In this document: one piece after another, positions 22,721 through 35,561 of the stretch
Numbering within the stretch: position 1 is the first letter of the stretch
Layout: each line of letters starts with the position of its first letter
Assembly (NCBI GenBank): GCA_013821425.1
Contig: JACDGV010000004.1
Span: 1 to 64,000, forward strand
Direction: 5' to 3'
From: Nitrosospira sp.
GTDB lineage: Bacteria > Pseudomonadota > Gammaproteobacteria > Burkholderiales > Nitrosomonadaceae
DNA: 64,000 nucleotides
Notes under the pieces: generated by a model
Seen by the model: only the letters and a program-made list of their open reading frames with translations
Told to the model about the DNA's origin: nothing
Database searches by the model: none
Position numbers and translations under genes: made by a program

Positions 22721-24025
22721 TCATGATCTTCCCATTAACTCATCGACGGTCATTACCTTATCCAGCACTTTGACCTTTTCCAGCACCCACACTACAACAT
22801 TATTTTCCAGCACCGCGGACTCCGCCTCGTTGAGGCGTTCCGGCGCGGAGTAATGCCATTTCATAACCTCGGCCGGATTTTCGTAACTCTGCGCAAGATC
22901 TTCCACCACTGCGCGCACCTGTTCGGGTTTCGGATGCAAGTTATGAATCTTTACCAATTCCCCCAAGATCAGACCCAAGCTTACCCGGCGCTGTGCGCGT
23001 TCCTGGAACACATCCTCGGGTAACGGCATATTTTTCGCACTCCAACCGCGTGACGCGAGATCGGTGCGGGCGTCCTGCATTAGTCGCTCCAGTTCAAGTT
23101 CTACCAGTGCTTTCGGAGCCCGAATACTGGTTGAATCGAGCAGCGCCTGCATCACCTGTTCCTTGAGCTTGGCTTTTACCCGCTTGGAAACTTCTCGTTC
23201 CAGATTAGCCTGAATTTCCTTGCGCATCTCGCCGACGTCGCCATTGGCGACACCCAGCGATCGGGCGAATTCCGGATCTACCTCCGGGAGCCTTGCAGCT
23301 TCTACTCCGTTGAGCTGTACTTCAAAGGTCGCCGTCTTCCCCGCAACCTCCTTACCATGATAATCCGCTGGAAAGGTAACTTCAAATGTTTTGCTCTGCC
23401 CCCCGATCATACCAACGAGCGGTTCTTCAAAATCCTTGAGAAGTCGCCCTTCCCCAAGCACCAGTGCAAAATTATCGGCTTTGCCCCCCTCGAACTCTAC
23501 TCCGTCGATGACGCCATGATAATTGATGCTAATCCTGTCGCCCATAGAAGCTGGTCGCGCCTCAGGCTCAAACTGAACCCGTTGCTTGCGCAGAACCTCC
23601 AGAGTCTGATCTACATCAGAAGGAGTGACGGTGACCACGGGATGTTCCACCTGAACGTCGCTCACGTCACGCAGCACCACATCCGGGTAGACCTCGAATG
23701 TTGCACTAAATTCAAACTGTGACGCATTCTCCGCCGGGGTTTTGGGTTCGAAACGCGGATAACCCGCCACCCGAAGATTATTTTCACGCACGGCCTCGCT
23801 GAAATTCTTCTTCAATACGTCGCCGATCACCTCTTGACGAACCTGCAGGCCGTACTGCTGCATGACAATCTTCAGTGGCACCTTGCCAGGTCGAAAACCG
23901 GGGAGTTTCGCCGTGCGCGCCAAGTGCTTCAGACGAGTTTCAACCTCAGTCTCAATATTCTCCTGCGGGACTGAAACATTAAGGCGGCGTTCCAGCGCAC
24001 CAAGGTCTTCAACATTCGTTTGCAT
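22721..24025 (-). CDS. tig: Trigger factor
   Basis: [12 protein letters not shown] ribosome-binding motif, PPIase domain, position upstream of clpP. Start at [15 protein letters not shown]. Confidence 0.95.
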   Translation of the reverse strand: MQTNVEDLGALERRLNVSVPQENIETEVETRLKHLARTAKLPGFRPGKVPLKIVMQQYGLQVRQEVIGDVLKKNFSEAVRENNLRVAGYPRFEPKTPAENASQFEFSATFEVYPDVVLRDVSDVQVEHPVVTVTPSDVDQTLEVLRKQRVQFEPEARPASMGDRISINYHGVIDGVEFEGGKADNFALVLGEGRLLKDFEEPLVGMIGGQSKTFEVTFPADYHGKEVAGKTATFEVQLNGVEAARLPEVDPEFARSLGVANGDVGEMRKEIQANLEREVSKRVKAKLKEQVMQALLDSTSIRAPKALVELELERLMQDARTDLASRGWSAKNMPLPEDVFQERAQRRVSLGLILGELVKIHNLHPKPEQVRAVVEDLAQSYENPAEVMKWHYSAPERLNEAESAVLENNVVVWVLEKVKVLDKVMTVDELMGRS

Positions 24026-24123
24026 TGCATTTCCTGGTTGTTGATAACGTTCGCGCAGTGTCTGCGACCAGGGAAGCAGGATAGCCGCCAAAATGCATCG
24101 CACTCAGGCCGCTTGCGACTCCC

Positions 24124-24208
<85 letters not shown>

Positions 24209-24284
24209 AGGCCGCTTTCACTTCATCGGTTGACGTAAATTATACCTTTTTCTCACCGCTACAGTACCCATTGCCGTGCACAGC

Positions 24285-25031
24285 CTAGCAAAAGACGGTT
24301 TCCCCATTGATCGGCCTACTATCCTGCCCCATCAGATACAGGTAGTGCGGCATGAGGTCCTGCGGTTGGCGCAGCCTGTGCTTGGCCTCGCCGGGATGGG
24401 TCCGGGTGCGCTGAGGCGTATGCACAGGACCGGGGACTATTACATTGATGCGCAAATTTGCCAGGCTTTCCCATTCCTGCGCCTGAATTTTGACCAGAGC
24501 CTCTATTCCGGCCTTGGCAACCGAAAAACCGCCCCAGTATGCGGCAGGAACATGACCGTGCGTATCCGAAGTCATTATAACGCTGGCATCCGGAGAAGCC
24601 TTCAGCAACGCCAGACAAGCCCGGGTCAAGGCAAATGGCGCGATAAGATTGACACGCAACAGAGCCTGCCACTGCTCCAGTGTCTGGGCTTCAAGCGGAG
24701 TGAGGTTGAATAACAATGCCGCGTTGTGCAGAATGCCATCCAGTCTCCCCAACTGCAGTTTGATCGCCTGGGCCAGCGCCGCAAAATCCTTATCCTCGGC
24801 TTTTTCCAGATCAAGCGGAAAGATTGCAGGCGGTGCGCCGCCCGCGGCCTCGATTTCATCGTAGACGCTCTCAAGTTTCTGAATATTACGTCCATGTAAA
24901 ATGACAGTAGCGCCGTGGGCGGCATAGCTCAGCGCCGCCGCGCGGCCGATGCTCTGTCCCGCGCCAGTCACAAGAATGACACGGTCCTTAAGCAAATCCG
25001 TGGTTGGATGGTAGTTTTTTAAATCTTCCAT
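24285..25031 (-). CDS. SDR-family oxidoreductase (YciK-like)
   Basis: ILVTGAGQSIGRAAALSYAAHGATVILHGR, HNAALL, SVAKAGIEAL. Confidence 0.88.
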   Translation of the reverse strand: MEDLKNYHPTTDLLKDRVILVTGAGQSIGRAAALSYAAHGATVILHGRNIQKLESVYDEIEAAGGAPPAIFPLDLEKAEDKDFAALAQAIKLQLGRLDGILHNAALLFNLTPLEAQTLEQWQALLRVNLIAPFALTRACLALLKASPDASVIMTSDTHGHVPAAYWGGFSVAKAGIEALVKIQAQEWESLANLRINVIVPGPVHTPQRTRTHPGEAKHRLRQPQDLMPHYLYLMGQDSRPINGETVFC

Positions 25032-25266
25032 TACCAGGATTTACGGCTAGCAATTAAGCGGGCATATTTCACCAGGTTCACGAAGGGATACCACGGGCGG
25101 AATTCTCTGTGAAAGATTATGGGAAGAAAACTGTTACAGATTACTGAATGGAAACCGCCCTGCAAAATATGCCTGCAAGGAATAGGACGACAACCCGGCC
25201 CAAACGGGGAGTCTGCGTGGGCGCCATGGACAAATTCCAGGTCGGTCAAGTCATGCACAACATTTC

Positions 25267-26112
25267 CTAGCCCCTCATCCAGGTGGTCCACGCGATCCAC
25301 AACTTACGCATGGGCGTGAGACTGATACGCTGCCGGAGGACATGGCAACCGTCTTCCTTAATCTCTTTCAGCAGGGCCTGATAGATTGCCGCCATGATTA
25401 TTCCCGGCCGCTGTTTTTTTCGATCCTCGACAGACAATGCCGCAAAAGCGCGCACGTAGTAACTTTCCGCTCGCTCGATCTGAAACTCTATCAATTTTTT
25501 GAATTCACCGGTTTCGCGCGCATTGACTATATCCTCTTCCGTTACTCCAAACCGGAGCAGTTCATCCTGTGGCAGGTAAATACGATCGCGTCGAGCGTCC
25601 TCCCCGACGTCGCGTATAATATTGGTTAGTTGGAACGCGAGCCCCAGATCCTGCGCATATTTAAGGGTTTCCGGGTTACGATAGCCAAATATCTCTGCGG
25701 AACACAATCCCACCACGCTTGCCACGTGGTAACAGTAATGCCTCAGGGTCTCAAAATCGGCATAGCGATTATAATTAAGGTCCATTTCCATGCCATCGAT
25801 GATTTCATTTAGGCGCTCAGCAGTGAGGTTGAATGTCTGCGAAACATCAGCTAGCGCTTTTGCTACCGGGTGGCTCGGCTTGTTCCCGTTCCCCTCATGA
25901 AAAATGGAGTCGACTTCCCGGCGCCACCAATTCAGCTTCACTCGCGCCACCGAGGCGTCTGTACATTCATCCACAACATCGTCCACCTCCCGGCAGAAGG
26001 CATATAGCGCAGTAATGGCACGGCGTTTTTCGGGCGGCAGATAGAGAAAGCTGTAATAGAAGCTGGAACCGCTTTGAGCAGCTTTTTCCTGGCAATACTG
26101 GTCTGGGGTCAT
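25267..26112 (-). CDS. hpnD: Presqualene diphosphate synthase HpnD (squalene/phytoene synthase family)
   Basis: YALYAFCREVDDVVDE and QLTNIIRDVGEDARRDRIYLP signatures of the squalene/phytoene synthase family. Confidence 0.85.
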   Translation of the reverse strand: MTPDQYCQEKAAQSGSSFYYSFLYLPPEKRRAITALYAFCREVDDVVDECTDASVARVKLNWWRREVDSIFHEGNGNKPSHPVAKALADVSQTFNLTAERLNEIIDGMEMDLNYNRYADFETLRHYCYHVASVVGLCSAEIFGYRNPETLKYAQDLGLAFQLTNIIRDVGEDARRDRIYLPQDELLRFGVTEEDIVNARETGEFKKLIEFQIERAESYYVRAFAALSVEDRKKQRPGIIMAAIYQALLKEIKEDGCHVLRQRISLTPMRKLWIAWTTWMRG

Positions 26113-26411
26113 GATACCTAATTGTAGAGAGAATTTTGGACCGCGCTGCGTGGACTGCAGATCGGAACAACCTCATTATCTCATTCAATCGCCTCTATTT
26201 CCTTAGCCGTTGCGCTTACACGTCAAACAAGCCGGAAACAGCGGCGCCGTCCTGCCCGTAGATATCAGTTGCCAGGCCCCGAAACCGCGGATTAATGGCA
26301 CAGGCGCGTAAACCGGTATCTTCGAGCCGCCTCCCCGGCACGAGGAGCGCTGCGATGTTCGTCGTGAGGTGGAAATCCGAACCGGAACGTTAACCGGCCC
26401 CCGGCTGTTGC

Positions 26412-26445
26412 AATAAAAAACCCCACCGTGGCGGGGTTTTTTATT
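26412..26445 (-). terminator. Terminator downstream of groEL (possibly bidirectional)
   Basis: AATAAAAAACCCCACCGTGGCGGGGTTTTTTATT: GC stem flanked by A and T runs. Confidence 0.85.
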
Positions 26446-26467
26446 GTGCTGCGGTTGGCCGGAAACC

Positions 26468-28138
<1,671 letters not shown>

Positions 28139-28178
28139 CTAAATTTCAGAAAATTCTGTGTAAGCGGTCGCTCGCAAA

Positions 28179-28469
28179 TTAACCTTCGATAATGCCCATG
28201 ATGTCTTCTTCGCGCATCACCAGTAGCTCTTCTCCCGACACTTTCACCGTCTGTCCGGAATATTTGCCGAACAGCACCTTATCGCCAACTTTGACTTCCA
28301 GTGCGCGGACGTTGCCATCGTCGCCGGCCTTGCCTTTGCCTACAGCGACAATTTCTCCTTGATCGGGCTTCTCTGCCGCACTGTCAGGGATAACAATCCC
28401 GGTTGAAGTCTTGCGCTCTTCTTCCAACCGCCGGACAATTACGCGATCGTGTAATGGACGAATCTGCAT
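28179..28469 (-). CDS. groS: 10 kDa co-chaperonin GroES
   Basis: [46 protein letters not shown]. Confidence 0.98.
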   Translation of the reverse strand: MQIRPLHDRVIVRRLEEERKTSTGIVIPDSAAEKPDQGEIVAVGKGKAGDDGNVRALEVKVGDKVLFGKYSGQTVKVSGEELLVMREEDIMGIIEG

Positions 28470-28548
28470 GCTTTCTTTCTCCTGTATTAAAATCAAAACG
28501 ACGTAACCCTTTGAACTCGTATTCGGGGTCTAACCTACTCATAGCGTA

Positions 28549-28575
28549 TTAGCACTCATCGCTAACGAGTGCTAA
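28549..28575. promoter_or_regulatory. CIRCE element (HrcA operator)
   Basis: TTAGCACTC-ATCGCTAAC-GAGTGCTAA: perfect 9-9-9 match to the CIRCE consensus between groES and bioA. Confidence 0.96.
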
Positions 28576-28607
28576 TAATAGGACTTATTGCGGGAGATTT
28601 CAAGTAG

Positions 28608-29918
28608 ATGAGCGATAAATACTTACCGGAACGCAGTCTCAAGGCAGTCTGGCACCCATGCACGCAGATGAAGCAGCATGAAGCGCTGCCGCTGATCGGT
28701 ATCGCTCGGGGTGAGAGGGTGTGGCTTTACGGCCATGACGGCAAACGCTACCTCGACGCTATCGGTTCCTGGTGGGTCAACCTCTTTGGTCACGCCAACC
28801 CCCGCATCAATGCAGCCATACGCGACCAGCTTGACAGGCTGGAGCATGTCATGCTCGCTGGCTTCACGCATGAACCCGTGGTCGAATTATCGGAGCGCCT
28901 GGCAAAGCTCATGTCGGGCAGACTCGGCCATTGTTTTTACAGCAGCGACGGCGCATCCGCGGTCGAAATAGCGTTGAAGATGAGCTTCCATTACTGGCAC
29001 AACCACGGCCATCCGAAGAAGAACCGCTTTGTCAGCCTGCGGAATGGCTATCATGGCGAAACCCTGGGCGCGCTGTCGGTTACCGATGTCGCATTGTTCC
29101 GGGATGCCTACAGTCCCCTGCTGCGCGACAGCAGGCACGTTGCAACCCCGGACTGGCGTTATGCCGCGGAGGGAGAGTCGGCCCGGGACTACGCAGTGCG
29201 TGCCGCCGACGCGCTTGAAACCCATCTGGCGCAATATCATGCCGAAACTGCGGCGCTCATTGTCGAGCCGCTGGTGCAAGGGGCGGCGGGAATGGGAATG
29301 TACCACCCGGCTTATCTAAAGCGTGCAAGAACGATATGCGACGACTACCAGGTACATCTGATCGCCGACGAAATTGCCGTTGGTTTTGGCAGAACCGGAA
29401 CCCTGTTTGCGTGTGAGCAGGCGGATATCGTGGCGGATTTGCTGTGCCTCGGAAAAGGGTTGACGGCGGGATACCTGCCCCTATCGGTGGTAATGACGAC
29501 AGACCGGGTTTATCAGGCTTTTTATCATGACAGCGTTGCCCAGGGCTTTTTGCATTCCCATACCCACGCTGGTAACGCGCTAGCCTGCGGTGCCGCGCTG
29601 GCTACGCTGGATATTTTCGAGCAGGACAAAATCATTGATGCCAACCGGGCGAAGGCGCGTTATCTCAACCATGCGGCGGGTCCGATCTCATCCCACCCAA
29701 AGGTAAAAAACTTTCGTAACTGCGGAATGATCTGGGCATTCGAAGTGGATACTTCCGACCGCGCTTTTGCTGCTAAATTCTTCGAAGCCGCCCTCAAGCA
29801 GGAGTTATCATTGCGGCCACTGGGAAACACCGTCTATTTCATGCCGCCGTATGTAATTGATGAGCAGGAAATGGATTGGCTGGTCGAAGGTACTCTACGG
29901 GCGATGGATACATACTAA
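28608..29918 (+). CDS. bioA: Adenosylmethionine-8-amino-7-oxononanoate aminotransferase
   Basis: VWHPCTQMKQHEALPLIGIARGERVWLYGHDGKRYLDAIGSWWVNLFGH; PLP lysine region LGKGLTAGYLPL. Confidence 0.96.
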   Translation: MSDKYLPERSLKAVWHPCTQMKQHEALPLIGIARGERVWLYGHDGKRYLDAIGSWWVNLFGHANPRINAAIRDQLDRLEHVMLAGFTHEPVVELSERLAKLMSGRLGHCFYSSDGASAVEIALKMSFHYWHNHGHPKKNRFVSLRNGYHGETLGALSVTDVALFRDAYSPLLRDSRHVATPDWRYAAEGESARDYAVRAADALETHLAQYHAETAALIVEPLVQGAAGMGMYHPAYLKRARTICDDYQVHLIADEIAVGFGRTGTLFACEQADIVADLLCLGKGLTAGYLPLSVVMTTDRVYQAFYHDSVAQGFLHSHTHAGNALACGAALATLDIFEQDKIIDANRAKARYLNHAAGPISSHPKVKNFRNCGMIWAFEVDTSDRAFAAKFFEAALKQELSLRPLGNTVYFMPPYVIDEQEMDWLVEGTLRAMDTY

Positions 29919-29946
29919 AACCGGTTGTGGTCAAGCCCCCATTTTT

Positions 29947-31566
29947 ATGCAACCCACACTTGAAGGCATAGCCGGTGATACAGCCTCCTGCTACCCAAAT
30001 TCAGTAGCCTTATCCCGCCGTGTTTCTGGCGCGATGCTATGGTCCGTTTTAAGTTGCATGACTGCTCTTCTGCCTTTTACCGCGTTTGCGCACGCGATCC
30101 CGTATCCAGTCAGCAAACTGCTCAGGCAGGCAGGCATTCCGGAGACCGCCACTGCAGTTTATGTTCATAAGATCGGCTCAGCCCAACCACTGCTCGCCAT
30201 CAATTCCTCGGCAGCGATGAACCCCGCATCGGTGATGAAGCTGGTCACTACTTTTGCCGGACTGGAACTGTTGGGACCGGCTCATACGTGGAAAACGGAA
30301 GTGTATGCCAACGGCCTTCTGAATGGCGATACCCTTCAGGGCGATCTGGTGATTAAAGGCTACGGCGACCCCAGGCTGAATCTGGAAAATTTCTGGCTGC
30401 TCACGCGGCGCCTGCGCCAGGGCGGATTACGCGATATTACGGGAGACCTAGTGCTGGATGGCAGCCATTTCGATCTGCCAAACGGCGACCCGGCGCTCTT
30501 CGACGGCAAGCCCCACCGCTCCTACAACGTTCTTCCCGAAGCGCTGCTCGTCAACTACCGTACGCTTGCGCTAAGGCTAATTCCGCAACCGACAAGCAGA
30601 AGCGTCAGAATCCTTGCCGATCCGTTGCTAGCCTCGCTGGAACTCAGGAATGGGCTAAGGCTTGTCAAGGGATCCTGCAATGATTGGCGAGACGCAATCG
30701 ATGCCGATGTCCGTACGCGCACAAACGGGGATGTTCGCGTATCGGTCGCCCTCAAAGGCAGTTATTCCACTGATTGCGGCGAAAGAACCCTCTATCTCGG
30801 CGTGCATGATGCGGGCGATTATATCTTCGGCCTCTTCAAACAATTATGGGAAGAACAGGGCGGCCTCATTCGAGGCAAGGTACGCGGCGGGACAGCGCCG
30901 GAAGGGACCATTCCCCTGGAAACGCATCAATCTCCCCCGCTTGCGGATATTGTTCGGGATATCAACAAATTCAGCAATAACACCGCGGCGCGGCAATTAT
31001 ACCTTGCGTTGGGTCTGACCAGCGGGCGGACGCCTCGCGTGCCGGTCCAAAGCACCGGGGGCGTCGCAACCGAGGTTGACAATACAGCGGACAACAGCGG
31101 GACTAACAGCGCAATCAGCAAGGATGCGGGTGATACGCCGCGCGCAACGCTCGCAAAATCGGGGGTGGCGATTCAAGGCTGGTTGACATCGAGAGGTCTC
31201 AGTTTCCCGGAACTGTTGATCGAAAATGGCTCGGGATTATCACGCAATGAGCGCATCAGCGCAGGTCACGTAGGAAAGCTCCTGCTCGCGGCCTTCGAAA
31301 GCCCCGTGATGCCCGAGTTCATTTCCTCCTTGCCAATCGCGGCAGTTGACGGAACGATGAAAAAACGCCTGAACGGCAGCGCTACGGCCGGCCAGGCCCA
31401 CGTCAAGACCGGTTTGCTTGAAGGCGTGAGAACCATCGCAGGTTACGTACTCGACAAATCGGGCAGACGCGTGGTTGTGGTTTTTATGGTCAATCATCCG
31501 AGGGCAGGACACGCTCAGCCTGCAATGGATGAGCTGCTGCACTGGGTTTATGAGCATGCCCCGTAA
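29947..31566 (+). CDS. dacB: D-alanyl-D-alanine carboxypeptidase/endopeptidase (PBP4 family)
   Basis: NPASVMKLVTTFAGLELLGP (SxxK), KFSNNTAARQLYLAL (SxN), HVKTGLLEGVRTIAGYV (KTG). Start uncertain (29947 or 30034). Confidence 0.92.
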   Translation: MQPTLEGIAGDTASCYPNSVALSRRVSGAMLWSVLSCMTALLPFTAFAHAIPYPVSKLLRQAGIPETATAVYVHKIGSAQPLLAINSSAAMNPASVMKLVTTFAGLELLGPAHTWKTEVYANGLLNGDTLQGDLVIKGYGDPRLNLENFWLLTRRLRQGGLRDITGDLVLDGSHFDLPNGDPALFDGKPHRSYNVLPEALLVNYRTLALRLIPQPTSRSVRILADPLLASLELRNGLRLVKGSCNDWRDAIDADVRTRTNGDVRVSVALKGSYSTDCGERTLYLGVHDAGDYIFGLFKQLWEEQGGLIRGKVRGGTAPEGTIPLETHQSPPLADIVRDINKFSNNTAARQLYLALGLTSGRTPRVPVQSTGGVATEVDNTADNSGTNSAISKDAGDTPRATLAKSGVAIQGWLTSRGLSFPELLIENGSGLSRNERISAGHVGKLLLAAFESPVMPEFISSLPIAAVDGTMKKRLNGSATAGQAHVKTGLLEGVRTIAGYVLDKSGRRVVVVFMVNHPRAGHAQPAMDELLHWVYEHAP

Positions 31567-31597
31567 ACCACTGGGTTTATGAGCATGCCCCGTAAAT
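31540..31597 (+). repeat. 29-bp tandem duplication spanning the dacB stop codon
   Basis: CACTGGGTTTATGAGCATGCCCCGTAAAC followed directly by CACTGGGTTTATGAGCATGCCCCGTAAAT (28/29 identical). Confidence 0.95.
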
Positions 31598-31736
31598 CCC
31601 TTCCTCACGGCGCCCAAGATGTTCATCTTTCATCTGTCGAGCAGCAAGGCTCCCGGGCAAACGGTCTATCTGATCGGGTGCTGGCCGGCCCATCCTCCAT
31701 CAAGCGACATTGAGCTGATCAGCGAAAAAACCCGCT

Positions 31737-33239
31737 CTAGTCAAACTTGCTGTCCAGTCCCCGCTCTGCAATTTCCGCAGCCTTCAACAGCGCCTTAGCC
31801 TTGTTTTGGGTTTCTACCCATTCGCTTTGCGGCACGGAATCGGCAACGATACCGGCGCCTGCCTGGACGTATAACGTGCCGTCCTTGATGATACCCGTTC
31901 TGATTGCAATGGCCAGATCCATATCCCCATTGAATCCCATATAGCCGACCGCGCCGGCATAGATACCGCGTCTCGACACCTCCAGCTCATCGATGATTTC
32001 CATTGCCCGCACTTTGGGGGCACCGCTCACGGTACCCGCGGGAAAAGTGGCGCGTAGCACATCCATTGCGCTCAGGCCGGGCTTGAGCCTGCCCTCGACA
32101 TTGGAAACAATATGCATGACGTGCGAGTAGCGTTCGATCTGCATGTTTTCCGTGACCTTCACTGTCCCGGTCTGTGCGACACGCCCGACATCATTGCGCC
32201 CCAGATCCATCAACATGACATGTTCGGCCCGCTCCTTTGGATCCGCAAGCAGATCGGTTGCCAGCGCAGCATCTTCCCCCGAGGTTTTTCCGCGCGGGCG
32301 AGTGCCGGCGATAGGACGGGCGGTTACAATATCGCCTTCCAGGCGGACCAGGATCTCTGGTGACGCACCGACTACATGGAAACCGCCCAGGTGGTAGTAA
32401 AACATGTAGGGCGAAGGATTGAGGCTGCGCAAGGCGCGGTACAGCGCCAGCGCCGAAGCATCGTAAGGCTTGCTGGTGCGCTGCGAAAGCACCACCTGCA
32501 TAATGTCGCCATCGAAGATATAGCGTTTTGCACGTTCCACCGCCGTTATGAAATCGGCTTCGCTGAATTCCGAAACAGCCTCTCCCGGCTTGCCCGGCAC
32601 TTCCACTGGAATCTCCACCGGTTTACGGAGATTTGTCAGCAATTCTCTCAGGCGTTGCCTTGCGGCTGGGTACGCACCGCCTACGGCCGGGTCCGCATAA
32701 GTGATAAGGTAGAGCTTGCCGGAAAGGTTATCCACTACCGCCAGTTCTTCAGACAGCAGTAGTAGCATATCCGGGGTGTCGAGCGTATCCGGGCGTATCC
32801 ATGAACGGGGGGGCGCCGCCAGCTTGCGCTCGATGTACCGCACCGTATCATAGGAGAAATAGCCGGCCAGACCCCCGCAAAAACGCGGCAACCCCGGGTA
32901 TGGCGCCGCCTTGAAGCGCGCAAGGAAGGATTGAATAAAAGCCAGCGGGTCTTCCGACTCGATCGGCTGTCCTGCCGTGCCATCGATAAGGCTGATGCGG
33001 CTACCGCGGACCTCAATGCGGATGGCTGCGGGAAGGCCGATAAATGAATAGCGTCCGAAGCGCTCCCCCCCCTGCACCGATTCCAGCAAATAAGAATAGG
33101 GACAGTTCGCCAGCTTCAGATAAACCGATAAGGGAGTGTCGAGATCGGCAAAGGTCTCAAGCACCAGGGGGATACGGTTATAGCCCTGTGACGCAAGATC
33201 GTTGAATTCGGTTTCGGTCATGATTAAACCCGCAAACAA
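31737..33239 (-). CDS. trpE: Anthranilate synthase component I
   Basis: [52 protein letters not shown]. Confidence 0.96.
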   Translation of the reverse strand: MFAGLIMTETEFNDLASQGYNRIPLVLETFADLDTPLSVYLKLANCPYSYLLESVQGGERFGRYSFIGLPAAIRIEVRGSRISLIDGTAGQPIESEDPLAFIQSFLARFKAAPYPGLPRFCGGLAGYFSYDTVRYIERKLAAPPRSWIRPDTLDTPDMLLLLSEELAVVDNLSGKLYLITYADPAVGGAYPAARQRLRELLTNLRKPVEIPVEVPGKPGEAVSEFSEADFITAVERAKRYIFDGDIMQVVLSQRTSKPYDASALALYRALRSLNPSPYMFYYHLGGFHVVGASPEILVRLEGDIVTARPIAGTRPRGKTSGEDAALATDLLADPKERAEHVMLMDLGRNDVGRVAQTGTVKVTENMQIERYSHVMHIVSNVEGRLKPGLSAMDVLRATFPAGTVSGAPKVRAMEIIDELEVSRRGIYAGAVGYMGFNGDMDLAIAIRTGIIKDGTLYVQAGAGIVADSVPQSEWVETQNKAKALLKAAEIAERGLDSKFD

Positions 33240-33366
33240 ACAGAAAAAGAAAAAAGATTACGATAGCCGGCATCAGCGTTCCCTCAAGTACGCCAACGGA
33301 CAAAGTTCCGGCACCGAAGGTGCCGTATTTTGGCCACGTAACTTTCCATTTCCGTTTTCTCGCCGA

Positions 33367-34101
33367 TCATGACAAATTCCGGATAAGCTTTGCTGCCCCG
33401 TATAATGAAGGAACGATAGCATCGCAATCAAGTTCACGCACATCCCTTCCTTCGTTGTAGCCATACGGTACGCAAAAGACGTGACAGCCGGCGGCTCGCG
33501 CCGCCTGCGCATCATTCAGCGAGTCGCCGATCAGCACCATTTCGTTCGGATGGATTGTGAAGTATTCGCAGGCGTGCAGCAAAGGCATTGGATCGGGCTT
33601 CTTCCTCGGCAGGCTATCGCCCGAAAGGACAATTTCAAAAAAATCCAGCAGTTTAGTCGCGCGAAGTAGCGGCAGGGTAAAGGCCTCGGCCTTGTTGGTA
33701 ACGCAGGCAAGCCGAAAACCCCCATCCCGCAGAGCGTTCAATCCTTCCAGTACGCCTGGATAGGGCTGCGTGCTCACGCAAAGCGTTTTCGCATAGTTGC
33801 GCTCATATATCGGCATCGCCCTGTCGAACAGTTCGGCGTCGGGCTCGCCATTCAGGCTCCCGGTAAGGGAGCGCTTTACCAATTTCTGTATGCCTTTGCC
33901 GATATAGGATCGAATGGTTTCCAGCGATAGCTCCGCTCTGCCCAGTTCCCTTAGCGTCATGTTGGCTGCAGTGGCCAGGTCGCTCGCCGTATCGAGGAGC
34001 GTACCGTCCAGATCGATCATTACGGCTTTGACAAAAAAGGGAACGTTCGTCTCAATCGCAGGGACGTCGATTTTCGGCTTCGGGACTGAGGTTTCGTTCA
34101 C
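33367..34101 (-). CDS. gph: Phosphoglycolate phosphatase (HAD superfamily)
   Basis: IDLDGTLLDTASDLA, KPDPMPLLHAC, IGDSLNDAQAARAAGC. Upstream of trpE. Confidence 0.93.
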   Translation of the reverse strand: MNETSVPKPKIDVPAIETNVPFFVKAVMIDLDGTLLDTASDLATAANMTLRELGRAELSLETIRSYIGKGIQKLVKRSLTGSLNGEPDAELFDRAMPIYERNYAKTLCVSTQPYPGVLEGLNALRDGGFRLACVTNKAEAFTLPLLRATKLLDFFEIVLSGDSLPRKKPDPMPLLHACEYFTIHPNEMVLIGDSLNDAQAARAAGCHVFCVPYGYNEGRDVRELDCDAIVPSLYGAAKLIRNLS

Positions 34102-34243
34102 GTATCGTCTCTAATAATCGGCAAGATCATGTGGCAGTGCGAAATACCGTGCCTGGCATGGGGAAAGCAGGGGAATTCAGCCTGCAGAAAGAATGACCCC
34201 CCAGCCCATTGAGCCTGGAGTGGACCGGAGAGCCAAATCGCGG

Positions 34244-34927
34244 TCATGCTTTCGCTAACTCTGCCCGCAAAGCACCCACGATGCTGTCGTAGCGATGCGG
34301 GTCCCCATCCCGGCCCGCGCCGTAAATTGCAGAGCCGGCAACGAAGGTATCGGCCCCGGCACGAGCGATCTCGGCGATATTATCCGTTTTTACGCCGCCA
34401 TCAATCTCCAATAGAATGTCCTTGCCGGTTTCGTCTATCCGGGCCCGCACCGCCCTGAGTTTGACTAATGCTTCTGGTATGAATTTCTGTCCGCCAAAAC
34501 CGGGGTTCACCGACATGATCAGCACCAGGTCCAGTTTTTCGAGTACGTGATCGAGATAATACAAAGGCGTGGCAGGGTTGAACACTAGGCCGGCCTTGCA
34601 ACCCTGTTCATGAATGAGCCCGATGGTGCGATCGATATGCCGGGATGCTTCCGGATGGAAAGAAATAATATTGGCCCCGGCCTTGGCGAAATCAGGAATG
34701 ATGCGGTCCACCGGCTCAACCATGAGGTGCACGTCGATAATTGCATCGGTGAGGGGCCTGATTGCCTCGCATACCAGCGGACCAATGGTTAGATTGGGCA
34801 CATAGTGGTTATCCATCACATCAAAGTGTATGAAATCGGCCCCTGAATCGATAACGGCCGTGATTTCCTCACCCAACTTGGCAAAATTTGCAGAAAGAAT
34901 ACTCGGGGCGATGCGATAGGTAGCCAT
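34244..34927 (-). CDS. rpe: Ribulose-phosphate 3-epimerase
   Basis: [59 protein letters not shown]. Confidence 0.96.
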   Translation of the reverse strand: MATYRIAPSILSANFAKLGEEITAVIDSGADFIHFDVMDNHYVPNLTIGPLVCEAIRPLTDAIIDVHLMVEPVDRIIPDFAKAGANIISFHPEASRHIDRTIGLIHEQGCKAGLVFNPATPLYYLDHVLEKLDLVLIMSVNPGFGGQKFIPEALVKLRAVRARIDETGKDILLEIDGGVKTDNIAEIARAGADTFVAGSAIYGAGRDGDPHRYDSIVGALRAELAKA

Positions 34928-35118
34928 GGAGGGTGTCCTTATGTCGAAAGGGCTCCATTTTAACCGCAAATAGGCATTCCGCGCTAACCGTGCTGAGCTT
35001 TCGTATACTGAGGCACCAAAGGGGGACTAGCGCGCTGCAAGTCCGCTTCTACCATGCACAAATGAATTTTGTCGGTGCCACCCTTGCCGTGACCCAAAAA
35101 ATAGTGTGCAATGTAATC

Positions 35119-35502
35119 ATGGCAGAAGGCAAAAAATACGAAATCGTTGTAAAGGTTCATACTACCTACCTTCAGGAGCAATCGGACGAGGCCCTTGATC
35201 GTTATGTATTTGCCTACACGGTCCTCGTTTCCAACAGTGGCAATGTTCCGGCACAGCTCATCAGCCGGCACTGGATTATCGCCGACGGAAATGGCGGGGT
35301 ACAGGAAGTGCGGGGGTTGGGAGTGGTGGGTGAACAACCGCTTCTGAAGCCTGGCGACAGTTATGAATACACGAGTGGCACTGCTATTTCCACTCCTGTC
35401 GGGTCAATGAAGGGCAGCTACCAGATGGTGGCTGAAGATGGCCTTCGCTTCGACGCGCCCATTCCAGAGTTTATCCTGAGCGTTCCCCGGATATTGCATT
35501 AG
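35119..35502 (+). CDS. apaG: Co2+/Mg2+ efflux protein ApaG
   Basis: VFAYTVLVSNSGNVPAQLISRHWIIADGNGGVQEVRGLGVVGEQPLLKPGDSYEYTSGT. Start at MAEGKKYEIVVK. Confidence 0.95.
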   Translation: MAEGKKYEIVVKVHTTYLQEQSDEALDRYVFAYTVLVSNSGNVPAQLISRHWIIADGNGGVQEVRGLGVVGEQPLLKPGDSYEYTSGTAISTPVGSMKGSYQMVAEDGLRFDAPIPEFILSVPRILH

Positions 35503-35561
35503 GTTCCAGGGAAATCCTAAGGAAACACGCCTCCTGAGCGTTGTTCGAGCTGGATAGGGAA

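Noticed and set aside
33309-33325. CGGCACC-GAA-GGTGCCG hairpin between gph and trpE
   Set aside because: Clear 7-bp stem but no proper T-run on either strand, so it cannot be called a terminator or attenuator from sequence alone.
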